A DNA stretch of 64,000 nt from Gongronella butleri (taxonomy: Eukaryota > Mucoromycota > Mucoromycetes > Mucorales > Cunninghamellaceae): positions 496,001-560,000 of the forward strand of contig JAIWZP010000006.1 in the NCBI GenBank assembly GCA_025201375.1. The letters are read 5' to 3'. The notes beneath the pieces were generated by a model. It did no database searches, had not been told where the DNA came from, and saw nothing but the letters and a program-made list of their open reading frames with translations. The position numbers and the translations under genes are program-made. Positions 10,163 through 20,600 of the stretch are shown here, in pieces. The first letter of the stretch is position 1. Every line of letters begins with the position of its first letter.

Positions 10163-11040
10163 GCCTAGATAGGATTTTCTGTTGATAAATCGAGAATTGG
10201 GCTGTGAACAACGAGAACAATGAGCTCAATCAGCCAGGCACGCCATTTGTGGGGTGCTAGGCGCGTCAATGCACATTGTGTGCATTGTGGACAGGGCGCC
10301 GCACCAACGTGCCTAGCGCTTGAGCTCAGACCGAGCTGAGAGTCCGGTGTCGGCCGGTGAATCTGCCACACACCCATTTTTTCGCCTATAAAATCCCACC
10401 TTGTTTAGATTTCCCCTTTTCCTTTTCTTTTCACTCTGTTTTCAGATTAAAAACCCCATCTTTTGTCTCACTTATTCGCAAAGTTTACATGGGCAGCTGC
10501 ATTTTGGACTTTAATCTCTTGCTGAGCGCCCAGGAATGCACTGAGATGAACTAACGCGATGCCCCTGGATGTAAAATTTGATTTGGAATCGAATGGTATT
10601 ACTTTCGAGCCTTGCTCGTTTAATAAAAACACCTGATAATCGCACTTTTACCGCCGCCAAAGGCCAAAATGGCATAAAATCGCGTAAAGTGCGATTATCT
10701 CGAAATTTTATTAAGTTAACGGACACTGTGTGAGAACTTCATTCGATTCTAAATCAAATTTTACATCTGGTTGCGTGAACAGAATTACGAATTGAGCGAT
10801 TTTTGAAGCACTTGTATTAGAGCAAACTTCAAAGACAGGGCGAAATCGGCGCAAATCGCTTAAGTGCTCCAAATCCAGCAACCTGACATGCATTTCAGAC
10901 TTCACCACGCGATTTAGAATCATCAACTACCCCTAGAACGTCTGTCAAAGCATCGCAAATGCAAAGCCAAGTGCACTCAAAGTGCCAATTCGATTGCCCA
11001 GTTCTCGATTTACAGTATCAACAGAAAATCCTATCTAGGC
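10163..11040. mobile_element. 878-bp TIR element, probably MULE-type MITE, nested in gag
   Basis: The ends start GCCTAGATAGG and finish CCTATCTAGGC. Terminal inverted repeats of about 40 bp (10163-10202 and 10996-11040) match except for one substitution and a 5-base insertion in the right copy. A perfect 10-bp target duplication flanks the element. Duplications of 8-11 bp with long TIRs point to the Mutator-like superfamily, and without a transposase this is a non-autonomous member. Inside are a TATA-like TATAAAAT near 10387 and a foldback repeat at 10489-10910 that recurs at 53099-53505. Confidence 0.8.
10489..10910 (+). repeat. Interspersed foldback repeat, copy 1
   Basis: About 420 bp, homologous to 53099-53505 in the same orientation. 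Internally, 10566-10594 is nearly the reverse complement of 10739-10768, and an inner pair GATAATCGCACTTT / AAAGTGCGATTATC (about 10636 and 10687) forms a second stem. The whole could fold into a long hairpin. Both copies keep these stems. Confidence 0.75.
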
Positions 11041-11050
11041 GAGATTGACC
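11041..11050 (+). repeat. Target-site duplication, right copy
   Basis: Second, identical copy of GAGATTGACC directly after the right terminal inverted repeat. It restores the gag reading frame across the insertion. Confidence 0.85.
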
Positions 11051-11829
11051 AGCTCAAAGCTCTCCTGGTCAACCAGTCTTTGGTCTCCAACGACCCAAAT
11101 GTCACCATCCGGCATCCTAGCGCTCAATTCCGTCCATCAATTGATGCCATCGAGGCTTTCCCCAGCCTGGCCCCCGGTTACAATTTCTTCCGGGAGCGTC
11201 TCGATGATGATGCCATGAAGTGGCGTTTTCTGCACGACTGCCCCAAAAACGCGTCGCGCGACGTTGAACCTCCTGGTCCCTCTGCCCGCATCCCCAGTGC
11301 CACCCCTGCGCATCGTGCCTTTGATGCGCAGCTGCGCGATATCCAATCGCGCCTCATTGGCCTCATGCGTCCCCTCGATTGGTATGCATACCAATCCTGC
11401 CACGCGCAATGATCCGCCGATCAATGGCGCACCCACTCTCAATAATCGTTGGTGCGCAATGTCATGGCCATGCTCGCCGACCACGCGTCGTACATCACCG
11501 ACCTTCGCGTGGACAGCGTGCGCGCCTCCATCCCCGGCCTTGAAGACGCCAAGATCCGCACTGGCAAGTCCGTCGAGCCCCTCATGGACATTGAGGCCCT
11601 ACTCGACGAAGTCAAACTGCTGCCCAAACAAGCAGCTTCCGGCAAGAAACGCAAGAATCGCAATCCTCGCGTCCAAGCCCCCCTCTGCCGCTGCTCACCC
11701 TGGCCCTGGCTCATCGTCCGCTAATGAGTCATCGTCAACGGGGTTTGTTCAGTCCGCCAACAAGCAGCAGCAACCCCGCCAATCCAACGGCAAGGCTCGC
11801 CAATAGGCGCGCCTGGGGGCTGCCTGTCA

Positions 11830-13761
11830 AGCTTTGCCGAAGCTTGGCAGGCTCAATTGCCCAACGACGTCCCGCCATGATTACCGTATTGGCCACCATA
11901 CGGGATGGATTTCGGCTATCTTTTTGTTCACCGCCGCCGACCCGTCCGATGTTCCCGATCACCACGTCCTCACGACACGACCCCAAGGAACGCGAGGCGA
12001 TCGATCGCGATATTCGCGACCTGTTGAACAAGAACGCCATCGAGGAGGTGTCGGAAGGCTCTCACCACCCGCAATTTGGATTCCTTTCCCCGATCTTCAC
12101 CGTTCCCAAAAAGGACGGGGGACGACGTCCAATCCTCAAGCTCAAGGCGCTCAACTCGTACCTCCCGAAGCGACCTTTCAAGATGGAGACCCTCTCGACG
12201 ATCGCGTCCATGCTCCGCCAGGACGATTGGATGACGTCAATCGATCTGTCCGACGCGTTTCAACACGTGTCGATCCACCCATCGTAGCGTCGCTTTCTAC
12301 GCTTTATCTGGAATCACAGACTTTACCAATACAAAGCTCTTCCATTTGGCCTGTCTCTCTCCCTGTGGATCTTCACCAAGCTGGTCAAGCCGTTGCTGAA
12401 ATGGGCCCGACGCCGTGGCATCCGCCTCACGGCCTATTTGGACGACTTTATGGTCATGGCATCTTCTCGGGAACTGTGCGTCCGCCATACGCATTTGGTC
12501 TTGGAGAAGATGGCCTCCCTTGGATGGAGAGTGAACCTTGGCAGGTCCACCCTGTCCCCATCCACGTCAATCGAACATTTGGGCATGCGAATCGATTCGA
12601 TGACCTTGTGCTTTTCCGTCCCGGGGAAGAAGGCGCGCGCGCTCCGTCGCCGCGCGTACCGTATCATCTACTCCATCAGTCCACCACGTCTTGGGCGGAA
12701 TTGACGAGTTTCGCAGGCACCGCCTTGGCTATTCAGCTGGGGTGCGTGCAAGCGCGTTTTCAAACGCGCTACGGTATATCCTTCAGCAGATCAATGCGTT
12801 TCGCCATTCCCCATCGCGCACCGCTTGCCCAATTTCCCCGAGGATGAAGGGCGAGCTGGTTTGGTGGCTGTCTCAGCTACAGCGATGGAATGGCAGGCGA
12901 GTGATTCCGCCTCCACCGACGCGCGTGATCTTCACGGATGCCTCCAACTCGGGTTGGGGCATTGTCGACGGTCAGACAATTCTGGGCGGCCACTGGTCGG
13001 CCCGGGAGACACACCAACACATCAATTGGAAGGAATTGATGACGGTGTGGAAGGCTCTGGCCCTCTGCCATCCTATTATGCCAGGGACGCATCTGCAAGT
13101 GGCGGTGGACAACTTGTCAGCCAAAGCTTACCTCGACAAGTTCGGGGGGACGCGTTCCCAGGCATTGAACCAGCTGGCTCTCCGAATCTGACGCCATTGT
13201 TTCCAGAACCGGATCCATCTTTCGACGGTGTTTGTCCCCTCCATCTTCAATCCGGCCGATGCTCCATCCCGGCGGTTGATCAAGGAGACCGAATGGCGCC
13301 TCCCTCGCCACACGTTTCGCCAATTGGAAAGGATTTGGGGTCCTCATCATGTAGACGTCTTTGCGTCAGCGACGACGACACACCTGCCCCTTTATGTGTC
13401 ACGAGTCCACGACCCTCGAGCCCTGTGGACGAATGCCCTTGCTCGCCCATGGACCCACTTAGTCCATCTTCGCCTTTTGATTGTGCCGCCGTGGAATCTG
13501 ATCCCTCAGATCATGACGCGCCTCCGGGATCACCCTCAGCCCGCGACCCTGGTGACCCCGAATTGGCCGTCAGCCCATTGGTGGCCGTCACTTCTCCACC
13601 TCGCGACGGGCCCGCCCATCGAGTTGCCAGTCGACGACGACGACGGCCACCCCGTTCTCCATCACACGACCCTGATGGCATGGAACGTCGCCCATCCAGA
13701 CGCCGCCGCCAAAGCGTCACGCCCGCCATCACCAGCATCGCAGAACGCGAGCTTGCCGTGA
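11830..13761 (+). pseudogene. Retroelement reverse transcriptase-RNase H, broken
   Basis: RT motifs in frame 3 include FLSPIFTVPKKDGGRRPILKLKALN, SIDLSDAFQHVSIHP (first catalytic Asp), a PFGLSLSLWIFTKLVKPLL block and the catalytic box AYLDDFMVMA. A TAG at 12285 interrupts the frame. Near 12690 the reading shifts to frame 1, which carries RNase H: FTDASNSGWGIVDG, WKELMTVWKAL and VAVDNLSAKAYL. A TGA at 13189 sits where related proteins have tryptophan. The NPADAPSRR and VDVFASATTTHLPLYVSR...PPWNLIPQ blocks typical of DIRS/Ngaro polyproteins follow, ending at 13761. The element cannot make a full-length polymerase. Confidence 0.8.
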
Positions 13762-14754
13762 TCGCCTCGACCAACACCGCACGCGCCACACGCCGATTGC
13801 GCACGATTCGCTCGGAATGGGAGACATGGTGCTTCTCTAGCTGCATCGACCCTGACCGACCCTCCGCGAACGATGTCATCACATACGTCTACTGTAGGAC
13901 CGCACCGACGAAAAGAACTGGCAGCCCAACACGTCACGATCCCACGCATCAGCCGTGACACGCCTTTTGTCCATCGACGTTCGACGTTCGCAGCGCGATT
14001 CAGCAATCCCCAGAATATCGCTTGTTTCACCGCTCGATCCGCTCAAGCCAAATCCGCCCATTGCGCGAGGCCACATATGATCTTACCCCCGCCTACGACC
14101 ATTTGCGGGCGCTTGGCCCCAATGACTTGCTCAGCCCCATCGATCTGGCTTGCAAAACCGCTTGGCTCCTTGGCATCGCCGGTTTTTATCGTTCAAGCGA
14201 CATGGCCCGCATCGATCTTGCCTAATCCACTTTCGACCGCACCACGTTCGACTCCGATTTCATCATCCTGGCCTGCGTCGCGCCAAAAGAAAAGCGCCAA
14301 GGATGCCATTATGTGCGCGCCACGCGATTCCAAAAGCACGCTGACCCCGCCTTGTGCCCTGTTCGCGCGTTTTACGCGTACTGTATGTCCAGTGCTTCGC
14401 TTCGTCCATGTCTCGCTCGCCACACCCATCTATGCGCAATGTCACCATCGTTCCCCTCTTTCGCATGATCCTGCACCATCGCACCCGTGTCCAGGCCGCC
14501 ATGATCAAGTCGTACACGAACCAGATCATGGACTTGGTCACGTGTGACCCCCGAGCAAGCGCCGTCCCAACACCCGCGCCTTGGGGTCCACTATGGCCGT
14601 TCTCGCCGGTGCCGATGTCAATGCTGTTTGTTCTCGCGGTGGTTGGTCGTCCTCGGAAATGTTCGAATCGTTCTATCGACTTTCCTCGGCCTCACACATC
14701 GATTTCACGTCTTTGACTCTGGACGACCCAGTGACAGCAGCCCTCACAGCATAG
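13700..14754 (+). pseudogene. Retroelement tyrosine recombinase, broken
   Basis: An N-terminal core-binding segment (RELAVIASTNTARATRRLRTIRSEWETW...) reads in frame 3 to about 13890. It shifts frame at a TACTGTA heptamer and continues as NWQPNTSRSHASAVTRLL. It then shifts back to frame 3 for LACKTAWLLGIAGFYRSSDMARIDL, a catalytic-domain block. A TAA follows at 14223. The C-terminal catalytic region reads in frame 1 (KRRPNTRALGSTMAVLAGADVNAVCSRGGWSSSEMFESFYRL, shown only as its order), with the NTRALGST arginine box, GGW and the nucleophile context FESFYRL. It ends at 14754. These enzymes integrate circular retroelement DNA without target duplication. Confidence 0.7.
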
Positions 14755-15008
14755 TCTGTCCGTCATGTCCAAGCGAAGAAGCGCTGGACTGACTGACTAT
14801 GCAAGAGGGCTGCTGGGTTTCTTATCCCGCCCACCCTCCTTGCTTTGTTTCCTCTGTTTGCTTCTCATCAGGGATGTCTTTTGCCCCTTTTTCCCCATTT
14901 CTTTTCTTTTATTGTTCGAATTAAAGCTCAGAAAGGTTGAAACCCAATGACAGCAGCCCTCTTGCATAGTCAGTCAGTCCAGCGCTTCGCTTGGACATGA
15001 CGGACAGA
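14735..15008. repeat. Retroelement 3' inverted-repeat block
   Basis: 14757-14821 and 14938-15008 are inverted copies of each other: TCTGTCCGTCATGTCCAAGC versus its complement, each with the CAGCCCTCTTGCATAG-type end. The left part, 14732-14760, is matched in inverted orientation at 15317-15352. The nested a-b / b'-a' plan resembles the terminal plus internal complementary repeats of DIRS-group elements. Confidence 0.65.
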
Positions 15009-15012
15009 TAAT

Positions 15013-15320
15013 CGAATTGCAGACGCGAAAACCCAGGGAAAATCGCATTGTAGACGCGAAAACCAGGCAAAATCGAATTGCAGACGCCAAAACCCAGTGA
15101 AAATCGCATTACAAACGCGAAAACCCAGTGAAAATTGCATCGCAATCGTGAAAACCCAGTGAAAATCGCACTGCAGACGCGAAAACAGAGGGAAAATCGA
15201 ATTGCAGGCGCGAAAATCCAGTGAAAATTGCACTGCAGACGCGAAAACACAGTGAAAACTGCACTGCAGACACGAAAACCCGAAGTAAATCGCACTGCAG
15301 GTGCGACAATCCAAAGACTA
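15013..15320 (+). repeat. Minisatellite, about 31-bp unit, about 10 copies
   Basis: Degenerate tandem copies of GAATTGCAGACGCGAAAACC plus CAGTGAAAATC occupy the space between the two retroelement repeat arms. Unit length stays near 31 bp with small indels. Confidence 0.8.
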
Positions 15321-15410
15321 TGCTGTGAGGGCTGCTGTCACTGGGTTTCATCCTCCAAAACACCTTTCGATTGTCCCGGGAAAAAAAGGGAAAGAAAAAG
15401 GGTCATTTAT

Positions 15411-17474
15411 TTATTGTTCTGTGGGTTTTGGTACAAAGAGGGTGGCGACGCGTGTGGGGAGGATGTCTGCAGTGGCGTCCTGGACGGGCAATTCGACGAT
15501 GCGAGCAAAGGGGCAGAGCAGGTCGGATGGATCGTACAGATACGCGTCATGCGGCGGGCAAGCGGACACGGTGGATTGGAACGCGCGTCCACGCTCCAAG
15601 ATGGCGTCGAACTCGATGGGTTTGCCCCAGAGATCCAAAAGCGAGACCGTGTTGAGTGATGGGGCGAGAGGCGGGACGTAATTGGCTAGGGGGACCTGGA
15701 ACAATGCCTTGATGGCGGCCAAATCGTCTTGATCTATGGGTAGAGGCGGCGGTGGAGGTGGCATCCCGGCGTCATCGTCATTGGCGACTTGTTGTTGCTG
15801 TTGTTGGTCGTCGTGGGCGTGGAGCAGGTGGTCGAGCTGCAGATCGAGGTATAAAGAGCTCATGCTCGCTTTGCCGCCTTGCACCAGGGGGTATAACACT
15901 GAGTAGCCACGCAGGTACATGAGCTCGTCGAGATAGCGGCGCCAGGAGTTTGTCCAGTTGCCTGAGCGCGCGTCGGGCACGGTGATGGATTGCAATTGCT
16001 TTTTGTGGATATCTGCGAAGCGTGCGGTGACATAATGGTGGAATTCGCGCCAATGCTCTGGGAAAAACAGCGTCCCACCATTGGTGACGACTTGCATCAG
16101 ATACGGGTGTGTCGTGCCTGGCGGTGGTGCAAAGGGTTGCCTGCCTTGCTGCGGCGTATCGAGCAATTGCGGGCTGTAGAGGCTGACACCCATGATGGAT
16201 TGTGCAAGCATTGAAGAAGAATACGAAGAAGCCTGCGGTGGTGCATAGCGATAGCGCAGCAAAGCCTGCTTGGCCCACACGTAGAATTGGTCGGACAGAT
16301 CAATGTCGTCGTGCAAGAGAATGGCATAATCGTCATAATCGTTTTGTGGGTACCATGCCTCGACAAAGAGCGGCATCTTGTTCATCTTGACAATGCGATG
16401 GCGTACGTGCTTGGTGCCATGTTCCCAGGCAACCGTGTTGGCGAATTGGACGGTCACTCGGTCGCTGCTCTGGTCCATGAGGATCGTCAGGTCGATCTTG
16501 TCGCCCAGGTAATGTGCGCGGCTCGCTGATCGTAGCAACCGCGTCAAACCATACGGATTGCGATCTGTTGTTAGGATCAGCTGGATCTTGGCGTCGTGCC
16601 ACCCTTTTTTTTTTAAAAGTTGGATGAGCACGTTTTTTTTTGTTTTTGTATTTTTTGTTTGTTTGTATTTTTTCCAATTTTTCTCTTTCTCTCGTTCTCT
16701 CTTTACTTTGAATGGACTCGATGGGCAGGTCCATGAGCCACGTGGCGCGCGGGACATCTCTTGCAGGCATGTGGATGACGGTGATGTCGTTTTCCGGGAG
16801 ACAATGGGCCATTGGGTCATTTGTGGGCAGGGCATGGACAAGGACCGAGGCGCGAGAGGCGGCAATGGCGGGATGGAGTGTGGCGACGCAATGGATAGAT
16901 TGTTGCCAAGATGGGAGAGCGGCTGCGGGCCAATTTAGCTCGTGCACGGAGCGATCCGGTGTTGTCAGCGTGCATTTGTTGTCGTGCTGCAGCAATTGCG
17001 CCTCCAGCGCCGACATTGGCAGGCCAGCAGCCAACACCAGCACGGTTTTGCTCGTTTGCTCGTGGCAGATCAAAGGTGCAAGCTCGCGCGCTTGATCCTC
17101 ATCGCGCACAATAAACACCATCTCTCGCTCAGGCACCGTGTCGACGTCCACCACGATGGGGCCATCCAATGGCCTGCTGTCCATCGACGCATCGTCTGAT
17201 TTTCAAAAAAAAAAGGTGCCTTGTCAGCCCCTGTTTTGGCTCTCCATTTTTTTTTCTTTGTCTTTTTCTTTTTTTTTTTACTTTGCAGTAAGAGGTGAGC
17301 CAGATGGTCGTCTTTGAGCAGCTGATCGGCGTCTGGGTAGTCAATGTGTTCAAAGACGAGCTGTACATTGGGCTTTGGCGGCTTTGAGGAAAAGGAAAGG
17401 TACCTCAGGGCGTACAAAAGGAGCGCAAAGCAAGTGACGCCCGCCACTGTCTGTAAAAGTCGTACCTGGTGCAT
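15411..17474 (-). CDS. Type II membrane-anchored glycosyltransferase-like protein
   Basis: Three exons (17474-17282, 17195-16707, 16603-15411) keep phase and give 624 residues. An N-terminal hydrophobic anchor (LLQTVAGVTCFALLLYALRYL, residues about 4-25) predicts Golgi or ER type II topology. The GT-A-like catalytic region includes KIQLILTTDRNPYGLTRLLRSA, a LHDDIDLSD motif that could serve as the DXD metal/nucleotide-sugar site, and GVSLYSP...GGTLFFPEHWREF. A polyQ tract and a PPPPPP stretch lie in the C-terminal part. The family resembles fungal and plant glycosyltransferase-2-like proteins; substrate unknown. The downstream ATG at 17474 is preferred because upstream frames are poly-Phe read from a T tract. 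It is divergent from NUP188, with a 199-bp shared promoter region. Confidence 0.72.
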
Positions 17475-17673
17475 GGAGAAGAAGAAAAGAAAAAGGACAA
17501 AAAAGGGGTCGAGCTTTCCAATTTCAAATTCTTTGATGAAATGCAGAGCGGGGTTCAAAAAATGAATGTGACGGTCGCTTTTTTTTAGGCGTGCGCGCCA
17601 TTTTTTTTTTTTTTTTTTTGTTCCTCATTTTATTGTCTCTCTCTCTTTCTTTGTGCTTCTTGTTTGACCTGCA

Positions 17674-20600
17674 ATGACTGTTCAGCCCTCGATGGAAGGT
17701 CTTGAAGGGTAAGACAAGAATGGGGAACATTGGAAAAAAAGTGATGCTCAACGTTTTTTTTTCTACAAAAATTAAAAAAAAAAAGGTGCACGTATCGGCA
17801 GCTACTAGAGATCCTGCAACAAGGGACGACACGCGATCAAGCGCAGACGTTGCTTGCTTCCAAGGCAGCATTGCTGTTCCAAGGTCTGGATGCATTTGGT
17901 GGATCGACAGACAAGGGCAAATCGAGTCTCCAAGGCGCGGAGCATGCGCTTGTTGTTGCTCTGGGGACGGACCTCGATATTGGGCTAGGGCAATGCACGA
18001 CACTTTGGCAGCAATTCCGCAAGCAGCATGTGGTTCCGTCGGCGGTGCTGCAAGCGAGCCCTGTGACAGCCAGTGTCAAGTATCACAGCACGTTGCTCGC
18101 ATTTGCGGCGTTTTATTATGACGAGCGGCTTGCATTGCTGTCTTGCTTGCAATGGCTCCTGGCACGATCGCTCGCGGACGATGAACATGACGCCCATGAT
18201 GAAACAGGCACGCTCCCTGCCGACCTTGCCAAGGACACGCTCTTGTCGCTCGATCACAAGACGTTTTTGCCGGCATTGTTGAGTCAATTCACACGTTTGA
18301 CGCGTCGAGGGCCTCGTGCGGCGTTCCGCAACCCTGCGGCCATGCGCGACTATGCAAAGTACACGCTGCGCGAGGAACGATTGATTTTGGAAGTGATGCT
18401 TCTCTACACGTTCGATGTCAAATCGTATGATTTGGCCACGAGCCACTTGGTGTCGCATTTTGCCGAGATGGAGGCCAATGGATTTGGGCTTGTGCAAGCC
18501 ATGCAAGCGACAATGCAAGATTATCATGACGCGTTGTTCCGACACGTGCATCAATTGTGTGTGATTGTATCTGTCAGCCTCTTGCAACCCATACAACATG
18601 TTGTTCTTCGCCTGCGCAATGCCCCGGACAATCTTGTTGCCATCAACAGCATCATGGCATTCTTGGGAAACCAGCATGCGCATGGCCCTGTCCTCCTCGC
18701 CTGGGCTAATGTGCTTCATGTGCTTGCCGACACGGAAATCACGCAACCCAGCATCAAGGCCATGCTCACGGGACAACATGCCATTACACGCGATCATTTG
18801 TTGCCGGCGTCGCAACGATTGTCTTCTTCTTCGTCCTCGTCTTTGCCGGAGCAGCCATTGGTGCAGCAACAAGCACCTCTTCACGTGCGTTATGTCGAGC
18901 GAGCCATGATCAGCCGTGTCTTTGACTTTATCAATGGCATGTTTGATCAGAGAAAATGGCTGGAAGATCCGCGTGCACACCCGTCGCGCATCACATTGTA
19001 CGAATGCTTGCACAATCTCATCGAAGCCGTCAATGATCAATTCTGGCCGCTTGTCCCCGAAGCCTTTTTTGATCTGATTACCAGTCTTGGCCATCTGTAT
19101 GAGCATCTTCCCGAGCCTGCCACGGAATTTTGGGAATCACGCGGCTGCAAAGTCATTCTCAACACGCTGCTGCACGATTTCCCCGACAACTTGGACGCAT
19201 TGGTGCGCCTGCTCACCAGCCTTGCCAGTCACGAAGCGTCGGCGACCAAGGTGATGGATTGTCTTGCTCAATTGCCCGGCATCAAGACACGCGCCGATGC
19301 CGCCACCATGTACAATGGCAACAGCTTCCAGCGTATCCAGTGCACGCCGCCCATCACGTTGCCCAACGACGGTATCCACCTTTGCCCGCTCGAATTGCCC
19401 ATTGGCTCGCCTTATACCATTTACAATGACACGGACGTCTTTGTCGAAACACCCGTCTCGGGCTGGCACATCATCATTGCCAAGCTTGCGCAGGCCATCC
19501 TCGTCACCCCCTCGTCCACCACCACTGAATCCTCGTCCTCCTTGTCGTCGTCTTCGGATCCTTCGTTCTTTTCAAGCATCTTTGGCCCCACCCGGTCCAC
19601 GGCCACCGCCAATGCCGCCGCCACCGCTTCCGCCGCTGCCAACACGTATGCCACGACCGTGTCGCTCATGCACCTTGTGGAAAAGATGCTTTCGCATGCA
19701 ACGGTGGCGCCACGTTGGGTCCAGCACGTGCAGACCTTTGGTGAACGCCCAAAAGACAAACAAGAAAAGCCGACGGGTATCGCGCTCCATTTGCTGTTTG
19801 CCATCATAGATCACATGACGGCCAAGGAGGAACAAATCCCTCTCCAATTGCTTGCTTCATGTGTGCGCAGCCTGGTGCTCATCCTCAAGAACCCGCAACT
19901 AGACGCGCAGATGCGCAATGCCATTTGGGCGTACATTGGTCCATCGCCTCTGTTCCCGCGACCGCTTGCTACGCACACAGTTCTGGTCAAGACGCCATTC
20001 ACGCTGGTGCCCACACGTCAATGGGGCGATCAGCAGCCTGCACAGCTGGAATCGATCATCAAGACCATTGAGCAGGAAATTGGCGACTATCCGCTGCTGT
20101 TGGCGTATTTGGACTTTATGGACGCGTGCTTGCAAGATTTGGACCATCATTGGCATTTGATGCCGTCCGCATATCAGGTGCAAGTGCTCGCAGGCTTTGC
20201 GCAATATCTGCTGAACCAGGTGTTGCTCGCGTACCCATCGTGGCGCTATCGACATGTGATTCAAAAGCACGAGATTGGCACAAAGGTCATGGGCATGCTC
20301 TTGCACATGGAACGCCATTGGCACGGTGCGCCTGCTCTCGTCGAATTGCGCACCTCCTTGCTCGATTTGCTCATTCTCGACGACCACATGACTGTCGCGT
20401 GCGCCACATCGCTCTTGTCGGCCATTGTCCATGTGCGTCCTTATGACAATGACGATGCCGCCGAGATCACAGCTTTGGACAAGCGTGTACTCAGCAGCCT
20501 CGAGCTGTACAAGATCCTGCTCCAAAGGCAATGGGAGGTGCTTGAAACCAAGAAAAAGGCCAAGGACGAAAAAGTCGCGGTGCCGTTGCTTGTGCAAGCG

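Larger units (their letters stand above)
10105..11724 (+). pseudogene. Retroelement gag-like ORF, interrupted
   Basis: The frame starts at ATG 10105 (MDASSTPLRSVEELAAEID). It is broken at 10163-11040 by an 878-bp insertion and resumes in the same frame at 11051 (QLKALLVNQ). Two in-frame stops follow near 11410 (TGA) and 11446 (TAA), and the frame ends at 11722-11724. A diverged homologue on the minus strand at 54161-54755 shares SDPNVSIRHP, the LLDWLVYRSC region and LVHSILALLADH. At the first stop the homologue has tryptophan, so TGG to TGA is the likely change. The C-terminal part is basic (SGKKRKNRNPR), consistent with nucleic-acid binding. The gag assignment is by position, not by a recognised domain. 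Confidence 0.6.
10035..15352 (+). mobile_element. Degenerate DIRS/Ngaro-type tyrosine-recombinase retroelement
   Basis: In order, the block holds a gag-like ORF (from ATG 10105, split by an insertion), a reverse transcriptase, RNase H, a tyrosine recombinase, and a complex set of inverted repeats with a minisatellite. RT-RNase H followed by a tyrosine recombinase instead of a DDE integrase defines DIRS-like elements. Stops and frameshifts occur in every ORF, so this copy is dead. Homology to the second copy (54161-54830, minus) begins near 10035, just upstream of the gag ATG. That places the left junction with the F-box-like pseudogene around there, and the left terminal repeat seems to be missing. 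Confidence 0.8.

Noticed and set aside
10163..11040. Solo LTR of the DIRS-like element
   Set aside because: It lies inside gag, has inverted rather than direct ends, and is flanked by a 10-bp duplication. A DNA-transposon-type insertion explains it better.
12825..13958. 377-codon plus-strand ORF through the RNase H region
   Set aside because: Its first part is a frame shadow of RNase H. Only the last 80 or so codons correspond to the recombinase N-terminus, so it is not an independent gene.
15013..15320. Coding repeat protein in the 31-bp minisatellite (minus-strand Phe/Cys/Ser-rich ORFs)
   Set aside because: Three frames are all open because the unit lacks stops on that strand. It lies within retroelement terminal sequence.
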